Shown: positions 21,440-32,135 of the stretch, in pieces
Layout: each line of letters begins with the position of its first letter
Numbering within the stretch: position 1 is the stretch's first letter
Origin: Meghimatium bilineatum
Lineage: Eukaryota > Mollusca > Gastropoda > Stylommatophora > Philomycidae
Assembly (NCBI GenBank): GCA_034231615.1
Contig: CM067310.1
Coordinates: 2,772,510-2,836,509, forward strand
DNA: 64,000 nt
Reading direction: 5' to 3'
Notes under the pieces: model-generated
The model's input: the letters and a program-made list of their open reading frames with translations, nothing else
What the model was told of the DNA's origin: nothing
Database searches by the model: none
Translations under genes and position numbers: made by a program

Positions 21440-21665
21440 ATATGATTATATTCGTCATAAACTATACTACAGAGAACAGTCGAGGTGGAAGAAGCAGATG
21501 AAGACTAAGAAAATCATGGACAGGCAGCATCAAGGGCTGGATAGGTCAAGGTATTTACACACTCATCTGCGTTGCTGAAGATATAATTTGCTGGAGAACT
21601 ATGGGTGTTATTTCATCCAATGTGGTACTCATGTGAACCTGGCAGGTTATAGCAGTGTTACCCAA
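21440..21665 (+). mobile_element. LINE 3' end fragment
   Basis: AGTCGAGGTGGAAGAAGCAG, AAATCATGGACAGGCAGCAT and CATCAAGGGCTGGATAGGTC, then ATGGGTGTTATTTCATCCAA, parallel the ending at 395-615. Frameshifted. Confidence 0.55.
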
Positions 21666-22435
21666 CCTTTTCTTTAAACCTTTCCCTACCTCAATCTTTC
21701 AAAAATTTTGATGTCCCCCCCCTCCCCCATGTAAACATAAAAGGGCCCTACATATTTTTATAGGTCTATTCAAAAATTGACTTATTCCATAAATGAAACA
21801 TAATTATAACTTGTTCAGGACACAAGACTTAGGGTTTTAGGAAGAAAACACTAGAAAATTATTATTAGAAAAAAAAACCAGTTAGGTAGGCTAAATTTTC
21901 AAAACATATAATAGACAACTAAATTTCAAGTATAAATATATTTTTTTCGTAGTGTCCCACTAAACAATGAAATCCCCCCCCCTTTCCACCTGTGGTGCGT
22001 GTGCCACAACACCCGGTTATAAGCTTATTATAGTATGGTGTGATAGCAGGGAAAGGAACATGAGATAAATGGGGACTGTTGCTGACCTTTCGTGTGAAGA
22101 CGGTACCGCATCTTAAATGAATAGCCTATTGTAATGTTAAACTTCTGTCATGTTTACGGGGAAATGTCTTTAAAAGTAAGTGCCAAACCTGATTTAGATT
22201 CTCGAATAAATAGGTCAGACTTAGGCCTGTTCAATCGTCTCGTTTTATCCTCACGGTAAATCCCCTCCCTCCACCAACACAAAAAAACAACAACCGAGAA
22301 ATACAGGAATACTCAAAAACGTGTAATAACGATGTACACACGAGTCACATTCTCGTGACATTTACAGTGCATGAATAAATGTCTCCTTAGTTGATGATTG
22401 GTCGATAAGAGATTAAAACATTTTAGTTAAGGTAT
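21666..22435. other. no gene; possible decayed hAT-type MITE
   Basis: CAGTGTTACCCAACCTTTT at about 21654 resembles a hAT MITE left end, but no inverted right end with a target duplication was found. C-runs at 21714 and 21977. The remainder is AT-rich. Confidence 0.3.
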
Positions 22436-22439
22436 GTTG

Positions 22440-22762
22440 ATATCGTGGACTGCCAGAAAAACTTAACTTGGAAGTGTTGAAAGAGTCAAATGTGAAACGG
22501 ACTTAAATCAATAATTTAAGAAAAAGACAATCTTCATATTTTTGGCCACTTCATGAGACAAGGAGATTTGGAGAACATAGTCATAACAGGCAAGATTGAA
22601 GGCAACAGAGACAGAGGGCGACAATGTGAGAAAACATTAGACAGTTTGATAACCTGACATGGCAATGAAACAACAGCGAACTTGATACATAATACTGGAG
22701 ACAGAGAACTGTGGAGAGCCATGATCGCCTACGCCAGCCGGCATGGCACCTGATGATGATAT
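22440..22762 (+). pseudogene. RTE-like LINE C-terminus with (TGA)n tail
   Basis: It parallels 3316-3660: GACTGCCAGAAAAACTTAAC, AAGACAATCTTCATATTTTT and GGCCACTTCATGAGACAAGG. The end GCATGGCACCTGATGATGAT preserves the C-terminal SRHGT stop and short tail. Frameshifted. Confidence 0.75.
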
Positions 22763-23147
22763 CGTTTTAGCGGAAATAGGCTTCAATTTCTAGCAAGTGT
22801 ACTTGCGTTATAGCAAACACACACATAGTTAGGCTGCTTGTTGTTTTGTGAAGGCTCCATTTACTTTGTGAACTGTTAGACCACGTGATCTGGTGGTAAA
22901 AGTCCATTCGAACCACTGATTGTGGATTATTTTGATCGTCTGTGTTTCACAACATCCGTGTCATGAAAATGTTCGGAGATGAACTCCGTGAATACAGCAT
23001 TCATATGTTTATCAATGAACGCTCTAGTGATTGCAAAGATAGTCTTGAAAAGATAATCCATTCTTCACCAAGATCGGTGCACACATCTGTTCCATATCGA
23101 TGCCTTCTGGTGTAAACATCTTTTCAACTTCTTGTCTCATCTTCTGA
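22763..23147. other. no gene recognised
   Basis: No recognisable frame, SINE head or array. Confidence 0.35.
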
Positions 23148-23640
23148 GTCCATTCTCAAGCTCCTGCAGGATATAGTCCAGATAAAAGTTGTGCCATAAT
23201 TGACAGCTTAACTGACAAATCGGATTTCAGCATAGCCTTTAGGTCAATTTGACACTGTGGGGCGAGACCAGTGTCATAAATATGTTATAAGTAGGGGGAG
23301 GGGTAATTCCCTTAAAAAGGTCATTCGTGTTTTTTCGTGTATCAGATCTTCTTGATGTGAAATGTGATGTTCCTTTTAGTGAAAATCTCTAGGGGAGAGT
23401 CTTTTTACACGTATTTTGGCCAAATTTCTAATACTAAAAGTCACAGGCCTATTCCAGTTTGCTAAAAGGTTGGGAAGTTGAATACCTCAACGCTTCAATC
23501 TCCTTATCTACGTGCCTTTATGGGACAACAAAATCCATCTCAAATTCCTCTTAGATGTTGCTTACGATATGCTTGGCAGGTAACAGTTTAGCTATCCAAT
23601 GCTCCCCTTTCAGACCCGCCAACCAAGGACGATGACTATT
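23148..23640 (+). repeat. SINE-like family A copy split by element H2
   Basis: The left half (TTCTCAAGCTCCTGCAGGAT to about 23260) and right half (about 23516 onward: TTATGGGACAAC, then GATATGCTTGGCAGGTAACA and TGCTCCCCTTT) are the two parts of the family A sequence seen whole at 30540-30830. The intervening 250 bp are element H2. Confidence 0.65.
23262..23515 (+). repeat. dispersed element H inserted in family A (H2)
   Basis: CATTCGTGTTTTTTCGTGTA, AGATCTTC, CCTTTTAGTGAAAATCTC, TATTTTGGCCAAATTTCTAA and TTATCTACGTGC follow the order seen in H1, H3 and H5. There is no expanded array in this copy. Confidence 0.6.
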
Positions 23641-24589
23641 GGAAATTAAATTTATTTATCACTGCGTTCCGATTTTTTTAATACTAGAAACAGATTATTG
23701 AAGAGATTCTTTCTTTTTAATTATATCAAAGAACATAATGTAAGATGTGTTGGAAATTTAATTTATTTACTGGATGATCTCCGCTACAGAAGATCCATGG
23801 CAATCACATAATGCTGTGAATTAATACGTCCACAGAAAATACCTTATGACCACTGATCTATGTATAAATAAATCAGTCTTCACGCTCTACCGCATTTAGT
23901 GTTACCAAACGTGTTTATTCACTTGAACGAAGCGAAACCAAGTGTGTTGATTCGAACACGTAATCAACACACTTAGATTCGTTATATTTGTAAACTTATA
24001 GAAACTGGGACATAGGCAAAACAGGGCGAGATATGTCAGCGTTATAAAACAAAGATAATCTCGGTCAGACCTGGACACATCTTTGCACTCAATACATACA
24101 ATTACAATACATATGTGCCATTAACATAAACAAATGTATATTTCCGCAATTTTAGTAAGCAATGTTTATCAAGTCAAAATATTTTGAGTTTACATTTTTT
24201 AAAATTCAGTTGACACAGGTGGATGTCGTTATATTATGAAATTGCGTTATTGTTGAAAGTACATTTTCTCTTAAAAAATGAAGCGTTTAAAGCTCACAAA
24301 TTGCAATTCCATTTTTTTCCTCGTGAATACTAAATTTATTTTATTATGTTAACGAAATTATATTTAGATGATTAAGATCTTTTATATTAAGAATTAAGAA
24401 CTATGGCCATAAAAACTGTAAGACTATATTATTACTTTGTATCAAAATCCTTTATTTATTATTTCCAATAAATAACAGTATCCAAATGTTAAATTAAAAA
24501 TATGTTTAAGTGTAACCGTGTAAATACAAATAATACTCAATTTTAGATAATTTCATGACAAAAAAGTCGAGTGAAGCACTTTCTAAGCA
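23641..24589. other. AT-rich single-copy-looking stretch
   Basis: No repeat relationship, array or frame recognised. It is one of the few kilobase-scale stretches here without identifiable transposon debris. Confidence 0.4.
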
Positions 24590-24970
24590 GCTCTCCTATA
24601 CCCCCGTAATCCTCTCTCGAGGCGGTATGACATAGCAGGCGCCGACATTCGAAAGCCACTCGGACGCTAAGTATAGCTCACCACTTAGCTGAGCACGTTT
24701 ATGCTGTTAACATTCCGTACGACCGAAAACTTCACCCCGGTGACTTCGTCCTGTCTTAACATGTCATATGGGGAGGAACCAGCCTAGATCCCAAGCGGTA
24801 CTGTGACGAGCGAGCTGACTCGACACTGGCTGAACCTTGACCCCGCGGTGGAGTCTAAGACATGTGAACGGACTACTGACACTAGTTCCCATACAAAGTC
24901 AAGAGCCAACTTTTGTATTGCAAAGTTCCGCGGGGAACTTGAACCTTATACGGACATTATCCCTTAACAT
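24590..24970. other. CpG-rich island without a recognisable gene
   Basis: GC and CpG content rise sharply against AT-rich neighbours (CTCTCGAGGCGG, GACGAGCGAGC, CCGCGG occurs more than once). A hairpin with arms GCTAAGT (24666-24672) and ACTTAGC (24683-24689) lies inside. No frame, tRNA or rRNA is recognised. It could be an unmethylated promoter-like region, the body of an unknown repeat or an unknown RNA. Confidence 0.4.
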
Positions 24971-26110
24971 CCAAAAGTTTATGTGCCACACTTTTGTTCA
25001 CCATGTCAACAGTTAGGGAAGAATGTCGTGCATATTGCTTTCAAAAAAACGTTTTTATAAATAGTAGAACGGGGAAGAGTTACATAAAATCACTCAAAAT
25101 AAATGAGAGTTGTTTATTAAAATTATATTACAACATGATCAGATCAAAATATTTGTGTTCTTATGATTTATTAATACATTTGCACATATTAATACATTTC
25201 ACATGTATTACATCCCCTTATCTGATAGTATCTGCGGGGTTATGACCCTTAATGAATAATGGAAATGTCCACTCTCTATATCCCTGCTATCCTAGACAGA
25301 GCCTCAAAATATATTTCACAAAATTATTTTTCCATACAGAGCCTCAGTTTTTATCCTATTTTTGCATTGCAATCACGTTTTTATCTTTTTAAAACGTCAA
25401 GTTGCAAAAAGAGTCATGTTTTTATGTTGTGAGTTTAATTCAAGTACAATTAGTTTTCGCAAAAACAAAACACTTGACATTTGTTTGGACAATCATTCAA
25501 TCATGACTATTACATTTTTGTTTGTAAACGTTTTATGAGATTGTCTTTTGCTAGGTCATATCGACTTACTGTACCGTGTCTCTCGTCAAATACAGTCACG
25601 TGAACTTATTCTTCTAAATGACTTTACTTGACGTTGATTTGTCATTGGCTGTCGACACAATGTATACAAAAGTGACCAATTAAAATCACTGTAATGGTTA
25701 AATAATGTGACTTCAGATGGATTATTTTCAAATAGTCCACACAACTAATTGAGAGACAAGATTATACAGTGTAGTAAACAATGTGTAATGGGGAATTTTT
25801 GATACCACATCGGTATATTCCGGTCATTTCTATTTGTACTGGTGTCTTTCAGCAGACATGGGTTACATGCGATCTGTTGCATTCTTTATCTTTATAATAA
25901 CTAATGAAACCAGTATTCTGGTTTTCACACTTTTCTTTTATTAATATATGATATGCAAGTTGTTTGGGAAAATTAGCGGTATATTGCCCTGATGCACAAA
26001 ATAACCATCTTTAAATACGTATTGTGTTTAGGCAAGTGCTACCAACTCGTTCCGTCAAAAGCACTAGACAACTCAGATTGTTTTTAAAAAGTCACACACC
26101 ATTAGTTTTT
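24971..26110. other. AT-rich stretch, no gene recognised
   Basis: An 83-codon plus-strand frame (24994-25245) shows no domain and sits in low-complexity sequence. No arrays or known repeats were seen. Confidence 0.4.
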
Positions 26111-26114
26111 TTAA

Positions 26115-26360
26115 AGCCTCGAGAGGGGAACAAAGAATAGCTAAACTGTTTGCCTTTTATGTATGTTTTAAGAAGCGACTAAGGAGGTTATATGGTGGAG
26201 TTGGCTGCCCCATCCTATATATGGTCAAAATGATCCAGTGTCATTCTAAAGTCGGATGTGATAGGTCAAAAGCGAAGATCTCACATCACTGTTGTGAACC
26301 ATGACAAAACTCATTACGTACTACATCCTGCTACTCTGTAGGAGTTTGAGAACAAACGCA
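26115..26360 (-). repeat. SINE-like family A copy
   Basis: In reverse orientation it carries AACAAAGAATAGC, GCGACTAAGGAGGTTAT, GGTGGAGTTGGCTGCCCCAT and TACTACATCCTGCTACTCTG. These match the reverse complement of 30540-30830. Confidence 0.65.
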
Positions 26361-26495
26361 GAAACTCTATTATCCAGAGTGAGAACTAAGATGGAAAGCA
26401 TATATACCTTGTTGACCAGATCTCAATCGGAAACTCAATTATCCAGAGTGAAAACTAAGATGGAAAGCATCTATGCCTTGTTGACCAGATCTCAA
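26360..26495. repeat. 66-bp direct repeat, 2 units
   Basis: Two units of 22 codons (LSRVRTKMESIYTLLTRSQS and its near copy) lie in tandem in one open frame (26301-26555). The frame begins inside a SINE-like repeat, so I do not call a gene. Confidence 0.75.
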
Positions 26496-26644
26496 TGTCC
26501 TTTTTGTCTCCTGTTACCAGGGTTGATCACATCGTCCGTAATATCACTCCCTTAATACCCACTTGTGCTTCACTTCTTTCTCTCCCACTTTCATCATCCC
26601 CATTCCGTCAAATGTGTGTTTCTAGTCATTGTTAGCTGTCGTTT

Positions 26645-26680
26645 GTCCTGATGATGGTTTCTTATTCAAAACGTCGTATG
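26645..26680 (+). repeat. hammerhead-like core motif
   Basis: CCTGATGATGG, then a short variable loop and TCAAAACGTCG. It resembles CUGAUGA...GAAAC of a hammerhead core with a weak helix II. This is much weaker than the family L instances. Confidence 0.3.
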
Positions 26681-27235
26681 TCTTTGCATCTATTCGCTAG
26701 TATGTTGTGTGTATACATATTGACAATATTTGTATCTAAATCCGTTTTCCCTTATATTGCACTGTGTTGCTACAGTTCTCGTATTTCCAGCCGATGTGTT
26801 TTTCCCGGGACTAGAGATTAATTCCTATAGACCAGATAAAAGATTGTCATCTTTCCTCAAGGATTACTACTATCGTATATCTTATGCGTCACATAAGTAT
26901 TTTCTCCTTCTTCCTCGTTTTCCAGCAGGTCAGATGCTGATATGGATTCCATCAAAGAACTGTTCTGTAGTTAGCAGCTCCAGTGTAGTATTTAGACTGT
27001 GCAGTAGAGCTTTCCACCAGAGCTATTTCAGATAGCCAATGTTTCCCCGTTGTGCTGTGATATAGTGGGCAGTTTTGTAAAATAATAGCATCATTCAAAA
27101 ACTTATTTTTATGTCACAGATCTGGAAGAATCTGCGTCATAGTTTCATTTTTTGGGTGCAATTATCCCTCTCCCTTCAAATATATAGCCCCCAAACGTGG
27201 ACCTAATTACATTTTGAGAACCACTGATTTTATCT
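26681..27235. other. no gene; hAT-MITE-like end near 27215
   Basis: TTTTGAGAACCACTG at about 27213-27227 resembles the end of the hAT MITE at 50392-50639. A partner end was not found. A 101-codon frame (26730-27035) has no recognisable domain. Confidence 0.35.
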
Positions 27236-27239
27236 GCTT

Positions 27240-27425
27240 CTTCTTTTTATGCGTTCGTCTTCAAACTCCAGTGTGTTACAGGATGTAATCCGGACAATGG
27301 AATGTAGTATGTCATGAATTACATCGTGGTTGCGATATCTGCGCCTTTCGATCGGACACACCCAACTTCAGCATGACTTCTGGATAACATGATCCTCTAT
27401 TGAATAGGAGAGCCAACTCAACCCC
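27240..27425 (+). repeat. SINE-like family A copy, 3' truncated
   Basis: TTCGTCTTCAAACTCCAGTG, ATATCTGCGCCTTTCGATCG and CAACTTCAGCATGACTT match the family A order. It ends in a poly-C/poly-A stretch at 27422-27447. Confidence 0.65.
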
Positions 27426-27447
27426 CCCCCCCCCCCCAAAAAAAAAA

Positions 27448-28410
27448 TTTTAAAAATTCGTAGTCACTTTTTACGATGTGCATGGTAGGCAACAATAACA
27501 GTACCACTAACTTTGCTATTTTTCCACACCACATTGGCACCACTGATCTAAACCACATATCACAGTACACACCACGCATTGTTTGTGTTTTGGTTTTTCT
27601 TACTAGTCCTAATGTTAACATCTTAGGAGCAATCTTACTTTCGTGAACTGTGCTCACGAGATAGAAATAGGGCTCTGTTTACTGGAAGAAAACTTGACTA
27701 TTGTGTCTTAGATAGTCACAATGACTAAACATAATGCTTCATTAATAAAATATAATTTAGTCACAGTAAACAGAGAACTTCCCACTTTATAGAAGGTGGT
27801 TTTCACTTTATAGAAAGTGGTTTTACGTTTGCAATGAAGGGGAGATAATATGCACAGTTGTCAACATATTTGTTTTAATTAATTATTGTGTCAAAACAAA
27901 GTTGAGAAATCTATTCCTGAAGTACTTTCACTTTAAACTTGCATTTACCAATTAATGTGTTCTTTATTAATTGTATCCAGCTGTCTAAAATAATTTTTTT
28001 TAAATTATTATGTAATGCTCACACTTAGGCCGACACACTAAGTGTTTCCTATATATAATACGTGGAATTTATTTTAAGGATTACAATGAAGCTGTTAAAA
28101 CTAGAGATTAAAAAAAAAAATATAAAAAAAAAAGATTGTCTCATGTCTCATCTATTTCACTTCACGGGCGTCACCTCACTCCACAAAGTAAATCACCATC
28201 ATCATTCCTCTGTAAACATGTCAAAATGATCAATAAAAATTAAAAATAATATATATATATATATATAAAAGATTGACTGATGATACAACTCATGATCATG
28301 TGACATATACGTCATTCGCCAACTTTCAGGTGCTTCACTTTTCGAGAGCACGACTGTCGTGCATACACTTTTCTTCCATCAAATAATATTCTCCAAAAAA
28401 AAATCAGAAA
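27448..28410. other. no gene; small duplications
   Basis: CACTTTATAGAAGGTGGTTTT is duplicated at about 27783 and 27807 with small changes. Inverted words CTCTGTTTACT (27671) and AGTAAACAGAG (27767) could fold. A short (AT)n run lies near 28250. The last ~100 bp may be the 5' UTR of the retrocopy that follows. Confidence 0.4.
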
Positions 28411-28889
28411 ATGTCGGCATCATCTAGTGACTACGATATGAATGCCCCTCCTTATTCAGCATTCTTTGGAGTGATGGGGGTAACATCTCATTTTGCGCTC
28501 TTGGTACTGCATATGGAACAGCCAAGTCTGGAACAGGAATCTCAGCCATGGCTGTCATGAAACCAGAGCTTATCATGAAATCAGTCATTCCTGTTGTCAT
28601 GGCGGGTATTATTGCCATTTATGGCCTTACCGTTTCTGTCGTTATCACACACGATATACCAGTTACGAATTACACACTTTACAAGAGCTTCCTTCACATC
28701 GGAGCTGGATTGTGTTTGGGGCTTAGTGGTATGGCTGCAGGCTTTGCTATTGGAATAGTGGGTGATGCAGGCGTCAGAGGAACAGCATAGCAGCCCAGGT
28801 TATTTGTGGGCATGATTCATATCCTCATCTTTGCAGAAGTTTTGGGTCTATACGGTCTCATTGTTGCCCTCATTTTGTCTGTTAAGTAA
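28411..28889 (+). pseudogene. ATP6V0C: processed pseudogene of V-ATPase 16-kDa proteolipid subunit c
   Basis: The protein is unmistakable: [20 protein letters not shown] at the start, [20 protein letters not shown], then GVRGTA, and [20 protein letters not shown] with its stop at 28887-28889. The family forms the rotor ring of the vacuolar proton pump, and the glutamate in FAEVLGLYG carries the proton. Here the four-helix protein is broken twice. About 7 bases are missing near codon 27-31, shifting the frame. A TAG at 28788 replaces the glutamine codon after GVRGTA. There are no introns over the whole coding length, so I infer a reverse-transcribed mRNA copy. I found no convincing poly-A tail or target duplication. 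The parent gene is not in the window. Confidence 0.92.
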
Positions 28890-29715
28890 AGGTCTCAATT
28901 CTTGTCTTTGTCTAAACATTATAATGTAATGTTACAAATGAATTTTGGTTTGTTGAGCTAAGGAAATAATGTAATACTGATTCTTCCATATGTCTATTTG
29001 AATTGACTTTGACAACGAAGGTAACATCTCAAGTAAAATTAATGTTGTAGAAATGGTTATGAAATGAGTCAAACGCACTGAAATTATTATTTACAAGTTC
29101 ACTAGCACAAAAAGTTCAAATTTCATTTTGTTTGAAATTTAAGAAAGAGTTGGTTTCATGTATTTATGGTTTGGGGGTGTGAAGGTGTATTATGCACAAT
29201 TCATTTTTAAAAAAGCAATATTTTTCAATTTGCATATATCTTGGGGAAAAAAATACAAAATCAAAATACTACACATTAATTCACGACGGCTGTATGATTG
29301 TGCCACAAGAGTTTCATCATAACACAATCAACTTATCCCCTTCCCCCCTCATGAATGACCACATGATTGTGCAAATGAGCTTCAATCTATCATAGATTAC
29401 ACACAACAAGATCGTATCCTCTCCCATACCATTAACAACCATGAGATTGTGTATGACCAGTGCGTAATACTAATCCACACAACAAATAAACAAACATTCC
29501 ACAACCTTGTGACAGTGCAGGACCAAGTTTCAAACCTCAAATGCAAGTTCATAAACACAATAATCAGACATGTCCATATCAAGTTAATATTTCATCTGAC
29601 AAGATAGGTTAGTAAACCCGAGTTATACAGAGGACACTAAGTATCTAAGATTTGACTTACTGACTGAAGCTGTGAGGGGTTCCCATTTCCCATTCATACA
29701 AACAGATACCGAGAG
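28890..29715. other. no gene recognised
   Basis: Possibly the 3' UTR of the retrocopy at first, then AT-rich sequence with CACATGATTGTGCA-type phrases. No domain seen. Confidence 0.35.
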
Positions 29716-29719
29716 AATA

Positions 29720-29960
29720 CCGATGACACAGATGTTGTGATCTACACGGATGGGTAGGTCATCCGTCACCACCGATGCGCATGAGCCTTTACTGAAAGTT
29801 CAAAAAGAAGAACAGTACATGAAGCCAGTGGTGCCTTTACCGCAACAGCAAGCAGTCTAACAATGGAAGTATTCGCAGTAACGCAGTCACTGAACTGGTT
29901 GGAATCGCAAGCCTATTCCCATGCGTGCATACTAAGTGACTCTCTGAATATGATTCAGAA
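29720..29960 (+). pseudogene. LINE RNase H N-terminal fragment
   Basis: VVIYTDG (29743 region) is the first RNase H block, then TASSLTMEVFAVTQSLNWLE and ACILSDSLNMIQK, the second and third blocks. A stop follows IYTDG. It breaks off into (ATA)n and AT-rich sequence. It is related to 1725-2275 and 31500-31980. Confidence 0.7.
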
Positions 29961-30009
29961 ATATGATTTAAAAATTTAAATTAAATTTTTTAATTAAAAA
30001 AATAAACAA

Positions 30010-30053
<44 letters not shown>

Positions 30054-30075
30054 TAAAAAATTATTTAAAAAAATT
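29961..30075. repeat. AT-rich block with (ATA)n microsatellite
   Basis: A TTTAAATTAAATTT-type AT block is followed by about 15 ATA units (30008-30050). Confidence 0.9.
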
Positions 30076-30539
30076 ATGTACAGGTACTTCAACACCAGCG
30101 ACGTCAAAAACGGACGAATCATTGAAAATTAACAACAAGAGTCCTACCAGGAAGTCAACAACAGATCAGTAGTCAAGAAAGAACCGGTCAACGAAAAATA
30201 TCCAATCAATTGCTTCCAGGATTATCAAGAAAACAAGACACCAGACCCAACAGTATCAAGAATAATCAAGAAAGCAAGTAACCAGGTTCCAAAACACCAT
30301 TCAATGATTTATCAAAACAGTCATTTTTAGGGCTAACCTTTCATCACCACTCACCCACTATTTAATGTCTTTTTCAGGACAGACCAGAACCCAGGTCATT
30401 CCCTCAGTCACTAACTGAACACCACCCAGGTCATTCGACCACAAAATTTACCCCAAATATAACAAAAGAAAATTATGTCACGGTTGAAAAAGGCGTGACT
30501 TTCTCAAGAAAGGCAAATCCAGTAATAAACAAGCAAACT
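30076..30539. other. no gene recognised; possible retroelement remnant
   Basis: A-rich plus strand with frequent AAGTCAACAACAG and ATCAAGAAA phrases. It could derive from the ORF1 region of a LINE, but no motif supports this. Confidence 0.3.
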
Positions 30540-30830
30540 TCTTCTTCTTCTTCTTCTGAGTTCGTTCTCAAACTCCTGCAAATTAGCAGGATGTAGTCAG
30601 GAGAACGGAATGCGTTGTGTCATAGTTTACAGCACTGCTGCGATATCTGCGCCTTTCGGCCTGACATATCCGACTTTAGCATGGCTTTGGATCACTGACC
30701 CTATATGGGATGGGACAGTCAACTCCATACCATAACCTCCTTAGTCGCCTTTTAAGACATGCGTGGAAGGTAAACAGTGTTGCTATTCTTTGCTCCCCTT
30801 TTGGGCCCCGGCAACACGCTGGCGAAACAA
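30540..30830 (+). repeat. SINE-like family A, best copy
   Basis: It starts with (TTC)n, then GTTCTCAAACTCCTGC, AGCAGGATGTAGTC, TGCGATATCTGCGCCTTTCG, GATCACTGACCCTATATGGG, CCTTAGTCGCC, ACATGCGTGGAAGG and AACAGTGTTGCTATTCTTTG, ending near CCGGCAACACG. Other copies: 23148-23640, 26115-26360, 27240-27425, 36050-36205, 41150-41415, 47190-47340, 51265-51560 and 57497-57775. Read on the other strand, the TTC run becomes a (GAA)n tail, so the true 5' to 3' direction may be minus. Confidence 0.75.
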
Positions 30831-30894
30831 ACAAACACGAATGAGATCCCGTTGTTCCATCAATTTAAAAAAAATCATAGGATTACTGTTTAAT

Positions 30895-31475
30895 TGTTAC
30901 AGTTACTCTCCATGCACCCCCCTTACATCTCAGAATTAAGGAAGGGTACGCCTATTTTATGACAGACTATGCGGAGACTTTCAACTACCTTCACATTCCA
31001 TGTGTCACGCCAAAAGCTAGGGAAATAGCCTTTAGGGTATTATTCAACACGACGCTCATTATAGGGAAACAAGCACGCAGACCAGAGCAGACGCCAAAAT
31101 GTAAACTTTGCAGAAGAAACATGCCAGAAACAGAAGACCACATCTTTTACACATGCAATACAATCACTCCTACCAGAAACAGATTAAGAGACATAATAAA
31201 AACACACATACACAACACGGACATTTACAAAGCCATCATGTTGAACGTACTGCCTCAGACAACAGATGTGCACAACACGGACATTTACAAAGCCATCATG
31301 TTGAACGTACTGCCTCAGACAACAGATGTACACAACAAACTTATCATCTTGCTATCCCAATACAGATTCCTGTTCTGGTCTTGTCGGATACGGGTAGTGT
31401 TTCACAATACAATATTTCAACCACATACAGTTTTACACATGTTCAATCAGATGACACATCACATAATATGAACAT
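30895..31475 (+). pseudogene. LINE C-terminal region with zinc-binding CCHC motif
   Basis: A 170-codon open frame (30959-31471) contains CKLCRRNMPETEDHIFYTC, the C-x2-C...H-x4-C motif found downstream of RT in many LINEs. After that a 20-codon segment is present twice in tandem (HNTDIYKAIMLNVLPQTTDV). It ends with RFLFWSCRIRVVFHNTI before a stop. No RT precedes it, so it is a 5'-truncated element. The in-frame duplication is nearly perfect and therefore recent. Confidence 0.7.
31211..31330. repeat. 60-bp direct tandem duplication
   Basis: Two consecutive 60-bp units beginning CACAACACGGACATTTACAA differ only at the final base. Confidence 0.95.
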
Positions 31476-31499
31476 GCACAGAAATACGCAAATCATCAC

Positions 31500-32000
31500 G
31501 GGTTGTTTTTTTTCATCAATAAATTATTTTCGGACTCTCAAAGTATGCTGTGTAGGATAGAAAAGTGTATGATCAGAACTGAATGGGTCACTCTGCTCAA
31601 CAACGCGCATGACATTACATGGATATACTGTCCAAATCATGATGGGGTCAGGGGAAACGAAAGAGCCGATTTGTTGGCTGATAAATCCTTGATGAACGAC
31701 ACCGAAATGAGAAGAGACAGAATTGAATTGATTAGAGCAGGCATTGATACCCTACAAAAAGACGAGGAGGAAGTCGAACGAGACAATGTACATATTCAGA
31801 GAATGGTAGAAATGGGAGTGACTAGAAGCGATGGGAGAAAGTTCTCCCTCTCCGGAAAGATCAGAAGAACGCATAATCAGCAACTGACTGGGACACTGAG
31901 CTTATACACTTTGAGATGGCTGACGGAACGGCAAGCAGAGTATATATGGAAATTCCCCCAGTGCTGTGATGCTTGCTCCTAATCAAGAATCACGAATCAA
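31500..32000 (+). pseudogene. LINE RNase H domain and C-terminus
   Basis: The open frame reads SDSQSMLCRIEKCM, then ITWIYCPNHDGVRGNERADL, the last RNase H blocks with the conserved H and NERAD. It continues through a basic linker (MVEMGVTRSDGRKFSLSGK) to RWLTERQAEYIWKFPQCCDA and a stop. AATCAAGAATCACGAATCAA at 31982-32001 is the tandem-type 3' tail. This is the longest uninterrupted RNase H remnant in the window (about 150 codons) but lacks the EN and RT parts. Confidence 0.8.
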
Positions 32001-32135
32001 GACCTCCAACATCCCTTGTCTCTTGTTTTGGTGGTGCACTCTGCTAGACTGTAACCTGTGTATCTTGTGATATTACTCTCCCATTTGTATCTCTGCCTAC
32101 CTCTTGCTCGCTTCCCTTCGATTTTACCCTCTAGT

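Noticed and set aside
21654..22020. hAT-type MITE
   Set aside because: A left-end-like CAGTG...CCCAACC is present, but no inverted right end or target duplication was found.
24590..24970. Ribosomal RNA or snRNA gene
   Set aside because: The GC-rich block contains none of the conserved rRNA or snRNA words that I can recognise.
28411..28889. Functional V-ATPase c gene
   Set aside because: A frameshift and an internal TAG interrupt the coding sequence and there are no introns.
29720..31980. One RNase H gene split by a 1.5-kb insertion
   Set aside because: Both parts contain the SDS block and their edges show no target duplication, so two separate LINE remnants are more likely.
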